Below are positions 8,101 to 16,977 of a stretch of 61,756 nt of DNA, piece by piece. The first letter of the stretch is position 1. Each line of letters opens with the position of its first letter. The position numbers and the translations under genes are program-made. Origin of the DNA: an uncultured Lachnospiraceae bacterium (GTDB taxonomy: Bacteria > Bacillota > Clostridia > Lachnospirales > Lachnospiraceae); assembly GCA_934351835.1 (NCBI GenBank), contig CAKRJP010000014.1:1-61756 (forward strand). The letters run 5' to 3'. The notes under the pieces are model-generated. The model ran no database searches, had not been told where the DNA came from, and saw only the letters and a program-made list of their open reading frames with translations.

Positions 8101-11100
8101 GTATCTCAGGAGATGCTTATGTCGGTGGAATCATCGGATATCAGAGAACCTATAGTGCAGATCAGCTTGCGGCAGGAAAAGATGGGGCAATTCTTGATGC
8201 AGTTGCTTCTACGACAAATTTACTTCCGGGAATTGCAAAGGGCAATGTACCGGGTGAAGCATTTACAACAAAGAATACGCGTACACTGACGGTTTCAACT
8301 AATGGAAACAGCGCTACTTCATTAGAAGTAAGCACGAATAATATATCATTGCGCGGAAGCATATATGTGGGCGGAATTATTGGCTATGCAGATAAGAGTA
8401 GTCATTTGATAATTAAAAACTGTAAGAATGCCGGAAGTATTTCAAAGAGAACTTCAGGGACAGACCGGACGGTTACCTTGAAAAATTATACAAGAAAAGA
8501 ATCTGGTCTGAACCTTGCAGCAAATTTAGAAAATCCATCTTTACATCTGGTTGGAGGGATTATCAGTGCTAATCTGGAAAATCATGTGATCGACCACTGT
8601 ACAAATACCGGAAGTATGTCCGGATATTCCGGAACAGGTGGAGTTGTCGGTTTGAATGCCGGACTGGTTTATAACTGTGAGCTCAGTGAGCATTTTGGTA
8701 ATGCTACATTAAATTATCTCGGAGGAATTGCCGGAATTAACGTGGGTGATAATAATTCTAAGAGATATGGTTCCGGGACATCAACATTGTCCTATAAAGC
8801 AGGAACCATCCAGAAGTGCAGCACTTTACGGAATAAGACTATCTCCGGTAAGAATAATGTCGGAGGAATCGTTGGATGGAATCTGACAAATGGAATTTTA
8901 AAAGAAGATACAAGTTATGCCAATCTTACATCTTCCGGCAATAATGTCGGAGGAATTGCCGGAAGAAACAGTGGAACGATTATTGTCGCATCGAATACAG
9001 GAAATGTTGCACAGAGAATTTCGTCCAGTGGAAATGGAATCGGAGGAATTGCAGGTATTAATGAGATTGACGGAACTCTGGAAGTGAAAGCATCTGGAAC
9101 TTCTGACGAGGTTATTGCAGTGGGAACAGGGGTATCTGTGAACGGTTATGAAAAAGTCGGAGGAATTGTCGGAATCAACTACGGAACAATGGGAAGTGCA
9201 ACACAAAGTGTATACCTGGTAAATAAGGCAAAGCAGGTGCGTGCATCTCACGGAACTGTTGGAGGTGTTGTCGGAGAGAGTGATGGAAATATTACAAAGA
9301 CAATTAACCGGGGAACAACTGTTAACGCAGATTCCGGAACAGCCGGAGGAATTACTGCATTAAATGCAACCGGAAAGGTCATTTCAGAGTGTATAAATTA
9401 CGGAGATGTCCGCAGCAGTAACGGATATGTGGGAGGAATTACCGCAGAAAATAAAGGAACCATCAGAAAATGTTCTGTAACCGGCAAAGAAACCGGCGCA
9501 ACGACAATCTACAGTCTGGGTGTTGATGAGATTGGTGCGGTCAACGCAGTGAATGTGGGAACTATCGAAGACAGCAAAGTAAGTGGAAGTGTAACACTGC
9601 GTGGAGATGCAACAAAATTCGGAGGAATTACAGGATCCAATGAAGGTGTTGTGCAGAATACGAATCTGACGGACATGCCGGAAATTGCAGGAACAAAGAC
9701 GAATCTGACAGTCGGCGGTGCAGTGGGAGAAAACTTAAAGACTGTTACGGGCATTCATGCAAAAGGTCTGAATTTTAATAACTTCAGTGGTTATATGTAT
9801 TTAGGAGGAATTGTTGGAATAAACGGCAATACGGGAAATAATACAGCTGACGTAACAGATTGTGCTTATTCCGGAACGATAAAAGAAAAGACCAGTGCTG
9901 CAGGAAACTGTTATGGAGGAATTGCCGGAATCAACTATGCAACTTTGCAGAATGATAACATTGGTGAAATCCATATGACAATTCAGGGCGTGTATACTGC
10001 AACAAGTACAAGTACTGCACAGCAGAAGGAAGCAGCTGCAAGCCATGCCGGAGGAATTGCCGGAAAGAATGAAGACGGCGCACTGATTTTCGGATGTACT
10101 CTGGAAAATAATGCAAACAGTAATCTTACAGCATACTATGGTATGCTGGGTGGAGTCACCGGATTTAACAAAGGAAATATTCAGATGTCCGGAAGCAGTA
10201 TTACAGAGAATGTAATGAATGATGCAGATACTGCGGACAAATTGGTAAGTAATGCAAAAACTCAGGGGTTGAGTGCAGACAGTACTTACATAAATTCAGG
10301 AAGTTCTAAACAGGTAGAGAATCTGAGATATAGTAGTGGAACTGGTACATCAGCAGGAAGCAGCACGACAGTATCAGATGGACGCTTGCAGATGTACATG
10401 AATACCAATGGTAATATTGGAGGTATTGTAGCGTACAACGGAACTACAGGTGCAGTTAATGATTGCGTGGCAGGAAAATGGTTCCTTGTAAATAAGTCAG
10501 AGGCAATCGGAGTTGGTACCGGTGGAATGATCGGTATGAACGAATCAGAAAATAATCTTAGCAGATTGGTAAATGGAGCTTTTGTAGGTCGTCAGTTATC
10601 AAATGCGGATACCAATCGATTTGCCGGAGGAATTATTGGAAATCAGAATAACTCTACCAGCAGTGACTGGACGATAGATACCTGTATTAACTTTGGAACA
10701 GTTTATTGTTATAATACACATTATTCCGGAGGAATCATGGGACAGTGGACCGGTTCCGGAGGTAATATTGAAAATTGCCGTAACTATGGAAACTTGCAGA
10801 CAACCTATGGAACTGCATGGGTAGGTGCATCCGGAGGAATTGTTGCACAGCTCTATCATGCATATGAGGAAAATGATTATAATATCATCGGGTGTGAAAA
10901 TCATGGAAGTATCTACACCAGAAATGGTACAGGATATGGAAATGGAGAAGGTGCGAATGACAGTGCCGGTATCTTGGGAAATATTACAACATTCCAGGTA
11001 TCTTCTGCTGATAATGCACCACAATTTTCGGTAAGGATATTAGATTGTTTAAATGCTCCGGGAGTACAGATTTATTCCTCTTCAATGGCATCGGGAATTT

Positions 11101-14100
11101 TTGGATTTATGTCCTGTGATAACCCAAGTGCCTCGAATATTTCAAACTCTACCTGTAAGGTTAAAATTCAGGTGGAACGATGTAGAAATTATGCGAAGAT
11201 TCTAAAAGGAAACCAGTTTGTTGGAGGTATCTTTGGTGCACGTTACCAGGGCTGGGTTGATAATACGATCGTGAAAGACTGTTATTCTTTGAATCTGGGC
11301 AGCAGTCAATATTATTCAGGGTATAATGGAAATTCCAGAAAACCGATTTATTCTAATGGTATTACAACGAATGAAAGTGTAAGCAGCCCGAGTAAGATGG
11401 TAGAAGCAAATGCCGATAACGGAAAGAATAATATTTTCTACGATGGAATCGGAAATGGTAATAATAAGAACATTGGTTACTTTGGAAATAATGTAATCTT
11501 AGGAATAGAAAATGCAGATAAGAGTATCACAAAGGGATCAGGATCTGATGATGTGAGAAGAGCGACTTCTGCATATTACATTGACATTTTAAGCAATACG
11601 CAGATTATTAAGAAAGCCGATGGAAAATATGTGGTGGCACAGATAAATTCCAATATTTCAAGAATTGATGGTGCCAAGTGTTATATTGATACGAATGGAT
11701 ACATCCAAAATGGAAATGGAAGCAGAATTGGACAGGTATTATATGAAGTAGGAGATGAGCAATATCCAAATCATGATAATATTTACTACATAGGTTCTGA
11801 ACAGACAGAGCCATCCAGGAATTTATTAGCTTACAATTCCAGATTAAGTTATAAACGTCTGGAAGGAATTACGAAGGATACAAGTGGAAAAGAAAAATTG
11901 GAAAAACCAATAGCTGCAGCAGCGAATGTGAACGGTGGTAAAATTAAAATGACAGTAACACCGGCAGCGTTGCCAAATGATCCTTCTTCACTTAGTGATC
12001 CATTTGCTTACAGAGTAATGATCACAGACGATAACGGAAATACAAGAGAAAAAATGCTGTATAGAGAGACAGAGAGTTTCGATATTCCGGAAGGACTGTC
12101 AGGTTCATTAACGATGAAAGTACAGGCAGTCAGTATGTTTGATGATGTGGCAGATTCCACAGCAGTTACTGTGAATGTAACGCAGGATAAAGAAATTCTT
12201 CCATCACCGGATGTCAGGGCAGAGTTGATTGTCGACCAGATAAGTACATGGAAAAAAGATTATCGCTACAAATTTAGCTTAAATAATCTGGAAGACTATG
12301 CAAAATATGATGGCTGGCAGGTAACAGTCTATATCAACGCTTATGGAAAAGATAAAAAGGCAGTCTTAAATGCTGAGAACCCGACAGGTGTTTTAACGGA
12401 TCTGAATCTGGGAGATGATGGTCAGAAGAAACGTAACAGTCTGGAAAATACCTATCAGATCATAGCGCAGGCAACGGGAACAAAGTATGCAGATTCACCA
12501 GTGATATCAACGGCAGCATATATGCCATACTTCCAGGCCTTTATGAGCTTAAAGACACCAAAATCCGGCAGTGATAAAGTCAGAAACGTTGCAACAACAA
12601 ATGTATCGGTTTCCGGAAATACGCTGGATACATTGGATGTTAATGTGTCTCTGGATAACAGCAGTTCGAATACACTTTTGGAAGTAACGCCAATTTACAG
12701 GGCAGAACTGATCGGTAACTGGAAAGACGGAACAGATACGGTAGTATTTGCCAAGACAGATATTATGACAGTATCAAAAGGTGTTGCAACAGCACACTTT
12801 ACCAATTTACCGGAGTATCTGAAAGATGCCAAGAACCTGAAAGTGCGTCTCTGGTATGCACAGATGGGACTGGGACCGGTATATTTGTATCATGATATGA
12901 TATCAGAAAATGATGGCAGTATATCATCAGCAATGAGTCTTCAGAAGGGCCTGGTCAAAGAACTGGTGGATGTCAAAGACGGTAAAGAAACATGGGCGTA
13001 TAGCTATAGCACAACCTTGAATAATGAGTGGGAAGACTACTATCCTTATATGTATACAACGGACAATAATATCTTTACCTGGATTGCAGCCCCTGACTTA
13101 GATCAGAAAGATGGCAGCAGTCTGACACCGATTATTGACGAGGCAACAGGAAAATTACAGTATAAATTCTCCTGGGATAAGAATGTATCGAATGGTAAAT
13201 ATGAGATTTCTCTGACTGGTATTGATGCAGATGGAAAACAGGTAACGATTGACGCCAGTGATTATGATGGCAGCAATTCCTATACCGCAGACAGTGATGA
13301 ATGGACATATACTCAGGTGCATTTGAAAGTAACACGGATCGGGGACGAATCTAAGAGACAGATCGGACTTTCTACGACGGCTACTTATAATGTATCGCAG
13401 CGTCTGGAAAAACCGGAACAGCCGGCAGTAGAGATTGTAGATCAGAATGAGCTGTATTATAATATTTTCTGGTCACCGATTACATCAGAGACAAGCTGTG
13501 CCGGATATCAGGCATATATCCGCACCTATGATGGCAGTGGAAACTTAGGGAATGCAGAAAAGATTGGAAATCTGATCAAGGTTTCAGAGAAGAAAGACGG
13601 AAGTTACAAGAAAAAAGTAAATCTGGAAAATTATGCAGGCAAGCGTGCAGTGATTTGCCTGGTGGCAGTTGCAGATGCATCCGGAAAATATCTTGACAGC
13701 GCAGAAGGAATTACTTATGAACTGCAGATACCAAGACGTCTGGATGCACCGAAGGTTACATGGAATAAAAACTGGACATACGACAGCACACAGCCGATAG
13801 ATGCAAAAGATTTTGAGAATGGCGGAATGACGATCGGTCTGACAGCCGATGATGCAAGTGTTCCACCGGGAGGAAGTGCTTATCTGTTAAAAGCATACGT
13901 TTATAACAGTAAGGTGGCAGCAGAAAAAGCAACAATCAGTGATCCCGGAGACAGTATTGCTGAATATCCGGGTGGAGATATACCAATACAGATGGATATG
14001 CTCAATTCCCACAACTATAGTCATGATATACAGGGGTTATCCATCAAATATGCAGGGAAATGGATCGTGTTCTATACAAGAATTTCTTCCGGAAGTGGTA

Positions 14101-14885
14101 ATGTAAGCTCTGACTGGACGAAGATAGACATGCCGGTACAGCTGCCATATGTAAAACTTGCAGAGCCGGATGTAATATCAAAACAAGTAGCATCTACAGA
14201 TGAAGACGGTGAGAAGTTACAGGTAAAAGTAACAGACAACCCAGACCTGCCACCGATAGAGCAGGAGTGGGATATGACCCGAACACACCTGACCTGGGAG
14301 AGCGTAGACTGTGCAAATCTGTACAGCATTGATCTGGCAGGAAAACTTACGACAGATAACAGCACGAAAGATATGAATGATCAGGTACGTGTCATTGAGA
14401 CGAAAGATGCTGATGGAAAAGCAGTCACAGAGGTACAGCAGTATGTTTACGTGGAACGTCAGAAACCTGGAACTACAGATCCAAAAGATACCGAATGGGT
14501 ATGGATCTGGAAAACGGTAGATGAAGTTGAAAAAGACTATCCGGAAGGAACCAAAGAGACAGATAAGATTCATACATATAAGCTTAACGAGTATCAGGTG
14601 AATATTGAAGACAGTTACAGTGGCCAGAAGTCTTATACATTGACGATCATGGCTGAATTAGATGTGCAGATTAAGGAAGACGGAGGATTTAGTTATACAT
14701 TGAAACTTCCGGATATTACCGATGTAAAAGCTATGGATGGACAGCATGAGATGGATATCACCCATGATAACTTTAATGTGACAACCAGTGTGAAATTCAA
14801 ATCAAATGTAACCGATAATCTGGATGGAAATACCAGTGATGCTTATATTGAATCAAAAGAAAAAGAAGTAAAATTTACAAATTAG
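5109..14885 (+). CDS. giant modular type IV pilin with GLUG repeats (putative pilus-tip adhesin)
   Basis: The 3,258-residue protein opens with a short class III prepilin leader (MKRAKKNG), then YTLVELLVVLAIMG with Glu at mature position 5. PilD should cleave after Gly8, leaving a hydrophobic alpha-1 helix to about residue 31 for assembly into the pilus. A pilin-like domain runs to about 190. An Fn3-like stretch follows, then from about 495 to 2045 an array of roughly 35-39 GLUG-type motifs (GGIVGxN, GGIAGxN) spaced 25-60 residues apart, predicted to form a long beta-solenoid. From about 2270 to the end are several beta-rich, Fn3-like modules. There is no LPXTG motif or C-terminal membrane helix, so anchoring should be through the pilin helix. 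It is first in the pilus operon. A tip adhesin is inferred; no ligand can be named. Confidence 0.85.
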   Translation: MKRAKKNGYTLVELLVVLAIMGIILAIAVPSFISYWRKAEFRKNESNAKTIYLAAESKLTYYRSSGQWKQFKKEVKKQGEAADFFSGEDVSLNGRIYAITLDSNEYKDTDKKKNAVLKLLDDYIYDKDLMKGSIGIEIDIETGEVYSAFYGTKCKGLTYKDEDADGYLTMQKRDYESRSKRLLGYYSTEDTTNVVSLKPKKLRITTISLHNSEKLSLNWSSNAGYSQVADYEVTFYKKDKQTKLFSLVVSPYKMATKGWKGTNNSTANMASLEVKDANGNSKGNWTFPVTYSDNKYSLVLDGIMSAKVQEALNEKSGSEKIALERTYSTSICRLADVNKSLASAQDICATVRAVPFTGDNKKLSSEEWRESESVFSNSANSMYADNSKGNDVKIAAFRHLSNIRYYTGTGNTTFLLTNKNMDWTAVGTGVYDFVSNKNRANDVQLLAWKENNSGQIFDFPTIATLDSNYTLKGEGSQTLISNLKLGEESIVDGKKYLGLFGEVFGEITTVTLQNAALTLAASDSSYDSVQATGIVAGRSEGNLQNISVTSDKSNVEVTLTNETQAAVGGIVGMFAKGNGGQLSRGTCSNVSMEGTVKGTLPSILMGDEQSAETNIAGIGGVVGYANLKNGSNTVITKSKNHAEVSGNFMTGGIVGKIQGSYRYNNNVDASQANIKSSSNDGLILCTAEEGKYFGGIAGYGFEVLIHESASASGRASGFSFVDSDGSPKRSLLKGTYVGGIAGYGVNTLINNCSTEKDGYILGADFVGGIAGGLTGEAVSEAIRADSIVSVTTNASYVIGNNYIGGIVGCNENKVTLQNCVNNGVAAGYEKYVGGIVGFNEHGAKIENCASYLSDYDNSVFNMIVGKWKATGSYAGGIAGYNNGEIDFSRDSQAITVKSVSSIVVGQDYVGGIAGFNDTEGTLDVHYTLIGGRIYGYGNCVGGGFGLNASTDLLTKELTIRPGSVEGKYYVGGCIGANVVNLPKDITMNKFKTDNILGSISGDAYVGGIIGYQRTYSADQLAAGKDGAILDAVASTTNLLPGIAKGNVPGEAFTTKNTRTLTVSTNGNSATSLEVSTNNISLRGSIYVGGIIGYADKSSHLIIKNCKNAGSISKRTSGTDRTVTLKNYTRKESGLNLAANLENPSLHLVGGIISANLENHVIDHCTNTGSMSGYSGTGGVVGLNAGLVYNCELSEHFGNATLNYLGGIAGINVGDNNSKRYGSGTSTLSYKAGTIQKCSTLRNKTISGKNNVGGIVGWNLTNGILKEDTSYANLTSSGNNVGGIAGRNSGTIIVASNTGNVAQRISSSGNGIGGIAGINEIDGTLEVKASGTSDEVIAVGTGVSVNGYEKVGGIVGINYGTMGSATQSVYLVNKAKQVRASHGTVGGVVGESDGNITKTINRGTTVNADSGTAGGITALNATGKVISECINYGDVRSSNGYVGGITAENKGTIRKCSVTGKETGATTIYSLGVDEIGAVNAVNVGTIEDSKVSGSVTLRGDATKFGGITGSNEGVVQNTNLTDMPEIAGTKTNLTVGGAVGENLKTVTGIHAKGLNFNNFSGYMYLGGIVGINGNTGNNTADVTDCAYSGTIKEKTSAAGNCYGGIAGINYATLQNDNIGEIHMTIQGVYTATSTSTAQQKEAAASHAGGIAGKNEDGALIFGCTLENNANSNLTAYYGMLGGVTGFNKGNIQMSGSSITENVMNDADTADKLVSNAKTQGLSADSTYINSGSSKQVENLRYSSGTGTSAGSSTTVSDGRLQMYMNTNGNIGGIVAYNGTTGAVNDCVAGKWFLVNKSEAIGVGTGGMIGMNESENNLSRLVNGAFVGRQLSNADTNRFAGGIIGNQNNSTSSDWTIDTCINFGTVYCYNTHYSGGIMGQWTGSGGNIENCRNYGNLQTTYGTAWVGASGGIVAQLYHAYEENDYNIIGCENHGSIYTRNGTGYGNGEGANDSAGILGNITTFQVSSADNAPQFSVRILDCLNAPGVQIYSSSMASGIFGFMSCDNPSASNISNSTCKVKIQVERCRNYAKILKGNQFVGGIFGARYQGWVDNTIVKDCYSLNLGSSQYYSGYNGNSRKPIYSNGITTNESVSSPSKMVEANADNGKNNIFYDGIGNGNNKNIGYFGNNVILGIENADKSITKGSGSDDVRRATSAYYIDILSNTQIIKKADGKYVVAQINSNISRIDGAKCYIDTNGYIQNGNGSRIGQVLYEVGDEQYPNHDNIYYIGSEQTEPSRNLLAYNSRLSYKRLEGITKDTSGKEKLEKPIAAAANVNGGKIKMTVTPAALPNDPSSLSDPFAYRVMITDDNGNTREKMLYRETESFDIPEGLSGSLTMKVQAVSMFDDVADSTAVTVNVTQDKEILPSPDVRAELIVDQISTWKKDYRYKFSLNNLEDYAKYDGWQVTVYINAYGKDKKAVLNAENPTGVLTDLNLGDDGQKKRNSLENTYQIIAQATGTKYADSPVISTAAYMPYFQAFMSLKTPKSGSDKVRNVATTNVSVSGNTLDTLDVNVSLDNSSSNTLLEVTPIYRAELIGNWKDGTDTVVFAKTDIMTVSKGVATAHFTNLPEYLKDAKNLKVRLWYAQMGLGPVYLYHDMISENDGSISSAMSLQKGLVKELVDVKDGKETWAYSYSTTLNNEWEDYYPYMYTTDNNIFTWIAAPDLDQKDGSSLTPIIDEATGKLQYKFSWDKNVSNGKYEISLTGIDADGKQVTIDASDYDGSNSYTADSDEWTYTQVHLKVTRIGDESKRQIGLSTTATYNVSQRLEKPEQPAVEIVDQNELYYNIFWSPITSETSCAGYQAYIRTYDGSGNLGNAEKIGNLIKVSEKKDGSYKKKVNLENYAGKRAVICLVAVADASGKYLDSAEGITYELQIPRRLDAPKVTWNKNWTYDSTQPIDAKDFENGGMTIGLTADDASVPPGGSAYLLKAYVYNSKVAAEKATISDPGDSIAEYPGGDIPIQMDMLNSHNYSHDIQGLSIKYAGKWIVFYTRISSGSGNVSSDWTKIDMPVQLPYVKLAEPDVISKQVASTDEDGEKLQVKVTDNPDLPPIEQEWDMTRTHLTWESVDCANLYSIDLAGKLTTDNSTKDMNDQVRVIETKDADGKAVTEVQQYVYVERQKPGTTDPKDTEWVWIWKTVDEVEKDYPEGTKETDKIHTYKLNEYQVNIEDSYSGQKSYTLTIMAELDVQIKEDGGFSYTLKLPDITDVKAMDGQHEMDITHDNFNVTTSVKFKSNVTDNLDGNTSDAYIESKEKEVKFTN
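6690..11250 (+). repeat. degenerate internal repeat array encoding GLUG motifs
   Basis: Within the giant pilin gene the motif GGAGGAAT(T/C), encoding Gly-Gly-Ile, recurs many times followed by GYN GGA, at intervals of about 75-190 bp, with divergent sequence between copies. It is a coding repeat rather than a CRISPR array: spacing is irregular and always in frame. The copies could recombine and alter protein length. Confidence 0.85.
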
Positions 14886-14919
14886 TAAAAATATGAAATG
14901 CCAACAATGGAGGAAGCCT

Positions 14920-15741
14920 ATGGTGTGCAGAGGACTTGCACAGTTAAAAGACAATGAAAAAAAGGGAATATCGATGGTCGTAGTGATGTGCGTATCAGCA
15001 TTTTTCATTGCATTTGCTACAGCGATTCTGTACACCGCAGGGCTTGTGACGGCACAGTCTACTGAGAGACTGAAAGAAGAGCGGTGCTACCAGCTGGCTA
15101 AAAGCTATGCTCAGGTGGTAGATGCCGAATTAAAAAAATATGACCAGAAAGATGATGTGGCTGCACAGGGAAACATTTATGCATTTGCAAACAAATTTTT
15201 GGACGGCTCACAGTATGCGGAGTATGATGATGGTGATTCAGATGATACAGAGTATACCTATGTCGTGACCGGGTCAGATCTTACGAATCTGGATCAGGGA
15301 ATCAAAGAAGGATATGGGAATCTAAGCATTACTCTGAAAAAAGAGAAGAATGAAAATGCCGTGCTTAGCGGTGAAATCCAGCAGGATGGAAACGGCACAT
15401 ATGATTCAGAAATCAACCGCCTGCGGGAAAATTCCATCAGAGAATATACGCTGACCGTAGAAGTAACAGCTTACTATGATAATATGACATATACATACAG
15501 CACTGAATATGCAAGAGCAGAGCAGTATGAACCACAGTTTACCCATAATGGAACAGCTATTGTGTGGTATAGCAGGCAGGACGGTGGGGATGACAGCTGG
15601 CATATTGGAAATACAAGTGGAGAAATCTATCAATTTACAAATAACGATGCAATTCAGTATAAATATCAGACCGGGTCTGCGAGAACCTGCCAATATATAG
15701 ATACTCAGAATGAAGGAGGAACAGACGATGGCAATTCCTAA
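14920..15741 (+). CDS. minor pilin-like protein, PilX/GspK type
   Basis: The 273-residue protein has a basic N-terminus, a prepilin-like KKG/ISMVVV junction and a single hydrophobic helix (about residues 17-40), then a coil (STERLKEERCYQLAKSYAQVVDAELKKYD) and an extracellular beta-rich domain. Mature position 5 is Val, not the usual Glu. The same absence is typical of the GspK-type pilin that caps the minor-pilin complex of type II secretion systems. GGAGGAA (14909-14915) supports ATG 14920; the earlier ATG 14893 has no ribosome binding site. It sits 34 bases after the giant pilin gene and overlaps the next minor pilin gene, suggesting coupled translation. Confidence 0.75.
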   Translation: MVCRGLAQLKDNEKKGISMVVVMCVSAFFIAFATAILYTAGLVTAQSTERLKEERCYQLAKSYAQVVDAELKKYDQKDDVAAQGNIYAFANKFLDGSQYAEYDDGDSDDTEYTYVVTGSDLTNLDQGIKEGYGNLSITLKKEKNENAVLSGEIQQDGNGTYDSEINRLRENSIREYTLTVEVTAYYDNMTYTYSTEYARAEQYEPQFTHNGTAIVWYSRQDGGDDSWHIGNTSGEIYQFTNNDAIQYKYQTGSARTCQYIDTQNEGGTDDGNS

Positions 15742-16120
15742 GAAGACAAAAGCGAACGCCGGGGAGACGTTAGTAGAAGTTGTTGCCAGTGTATTTATTT
15801 TCCTTCTGATGATGGGAATCTTACAGGGAGCAATCTCTTACAGTAGCGCTGCAATGGAAAAGAATAAAGAAATCCGCCAGGAAAATGAGCAGATTATCAG
15901 CGGTTTACAGTCTGCGGAAATACAGGATGCGGGCAGACAGTCGATAGGATTTTCCGCAGTAAATACGGATATGACTGTAATGGGAAATGAAGTGTTCAGG
16001 ATCAGCACAGGTTTTGGGGAGAAGACAGTACCCTATAAGGATGTTGATGGAAAGCAGAAGACAACGGTCTTTTATATGTATCAGCCGGTGCAGGCGGAAG
16101 CCGGAGGTGGCGGTCAGTGA
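15728..16120 (+). CDS. minor prepilin, PilV/GspI type
   Basis: This is a 130-residue prepilin. After a 15-residue basic leader comes NAG/ETLVEVVASVFIF, a class III signal with Glu at mature position 5, then one hydrophobic helix and a small globular domain ending in a Gly-rich tail. AAGGAGGA (15713-15720) fits ATG 15728 and excludes the in-frame ATG at 15710, which precedes it. It overlaps the preceding gene by 14 bases and the next by 4, a sign of translational coupling. By size and position it matches the GspI/PilV minor pilin of the priming complex; this is inference from order and features. Confidence 0.8.
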   Translation: MAIPKKTKANAGETLVEVVASVFIFLLMMGILQGAISYSSAAMEKNKEIRQENEQIISGLQSAEIQDAGRQSIGFSAVNTDMTVMGNEVFRISTGFGEKTVPYKDVDGKQKTTVFYMYQPVQAEAGGGGQ

Positions 16121-16857
16121 GAAGAGCAGTTAGGATTTTAAAGAAAAAAAACGGAACTACACTGACAGAAATGATTGTTACCATGCTTTTGATCAGTATT
16201 ATGCTGGCGATGGCTACAGCCTCTTTAAGCTCAGCATCAAAGATATTTGTAAGGATACAGAAGACAGAATATGCACAGTCCATCGTAGATACGGTGATGA
16301 CAGAACTACGGACCATTACGCAAAATGCAACTTCCTATGTAAAAATATATGGAGAGGGAACAGAAATTGCGGGAATTACTGGAAATTTGTCGGGAAAAGC
16401 TTTAGAATTTATAAATGAAGATGGCTATGTGATTTTAGTAACAACTGATGGCTGTGAAGTGACGAATCTTTATACGACCGATACGAGCCAGTTTACAGGA
16501 ACTGCGGATGCAGTAAAATCCGGTCAATTGCTGACCAGATATTATACACAGAATGCAACGAGCCAGAGATATCAGTACAGCACAGGGAGTGCACCGATGG
16601 CAAGAGCTGTGGCAACTGCCTATGGAAAAGGGTTCTATATGGGAAATTATGTGGAAGTGACCTATACATTCCCGGATGGAGCAAAAGAGGGCAGCAAGGT
16701 GAGCAATGTGAAGGCAACCGTCAGACTGTACAGTGATGCAGCAAAGACGAATCTGGTGGCCGAAGACAGCGAATCCTTAGATTTCCGCTACAATGTTACC
16801 TGTAAGATGGCAAAGACAGCAGTATCAGATGCGTCAGATGTAGAAACAACAGAGTAA
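16117..16857 (+). CDS. minor prepilin, PilW/GspJ type
   Basis: This is a 246-residue prepilin starting at GTG 16117, which overlaps the TGA of the previous gene; GGAGGTGG lies upstream. The leader RRAVRILKKKNG is followed by TTLTEMIVTMLLISIMLA, with Glu at mature position 5 and a single membrane helix, then a larger beta-rich domain. Size and place (after GspI-like, with a GspK-like gene nearby) match GspJ/PilW minor pilins. With its neighbours it would form a minor-pilin complex that primes pilus assembly and could carry the giant pilin at the tip. A 120-base gap to the major pilin follows. Confidence 0.78.
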   Translation: MRRAVRILKKKNGTTLTEMIVTMLLISIMLAMATASLSSASKIFVRIQKTEYAQSIVDTVMTELRTITQNATSYVKIYGEGTEIAGITGNLSGKALEFINEDGYVILVTTDGCEVTNLYTTDTSQFTGTADAVKSGQLLTRYYTQNATSQRYQYSTGSAPMARAVATAYGKGFYMGNYVEVTYTFPDGAKEGSKVSNVKATVRLYSDAAKTNLVAEDSESLDFRYNVTCKMAKTAVSDASDVETTE

Positions 16858-16864
16858 AGAATAG

Positions 16865-16977
16865 TTAACAGATCAGATGATTTATAATATAAATAGAAGA
16901 CATAATAAAATTTAATAAGGTATGAGCGCTTGCACCGAGGCGTTTATATAGATTTCCAAGAAGAAAAGGAGTAAAAG
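16865..16977 (+). promoter_or_regulatory. leader region of the major pilin gene
   Basis: The 120-base gap before the major pilin holds a perfect -10 (TATAAT, 16883-16888) without a convincing -35 at 17 bp; TTAACA (16865-16870) is only 12 bp away. A GC-richer patch around 16923-16945 forms no strong hairpin. AAAGGAG lies before ATG 16978. A separate promoter would explain high major-pilin output, but the evidence is moderate. Confidence 0.4.

Noticed and set aside
6690..11250. CRISPR-like repeat array
   Set aside because: Repeats are short, degenerate, irregularly spaced and strictly in frame with GLUG motifs of a single protein.
14840..14885. Sortase or membrane anchor at the end of the giant pilin
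   Set aside because: The C-terminus is charged and polar, with no LPXTG-like motif and no hydrophobic helix.
15728..16120. Frameshift between overlapping minor pilin genes
   Set aside because: Each gene has its own ribosome binding site and a complete prepilin signal, so the overlaps reflect translational coupling.
16858..16977. Cyclic-di-GMP riboswitch before the major pilin gene
   Set aside because: The gap is short, has no strong hairpin and none of the conserved aptamer motifs I know; likewise the ~50-base leader at 5058 is too short.
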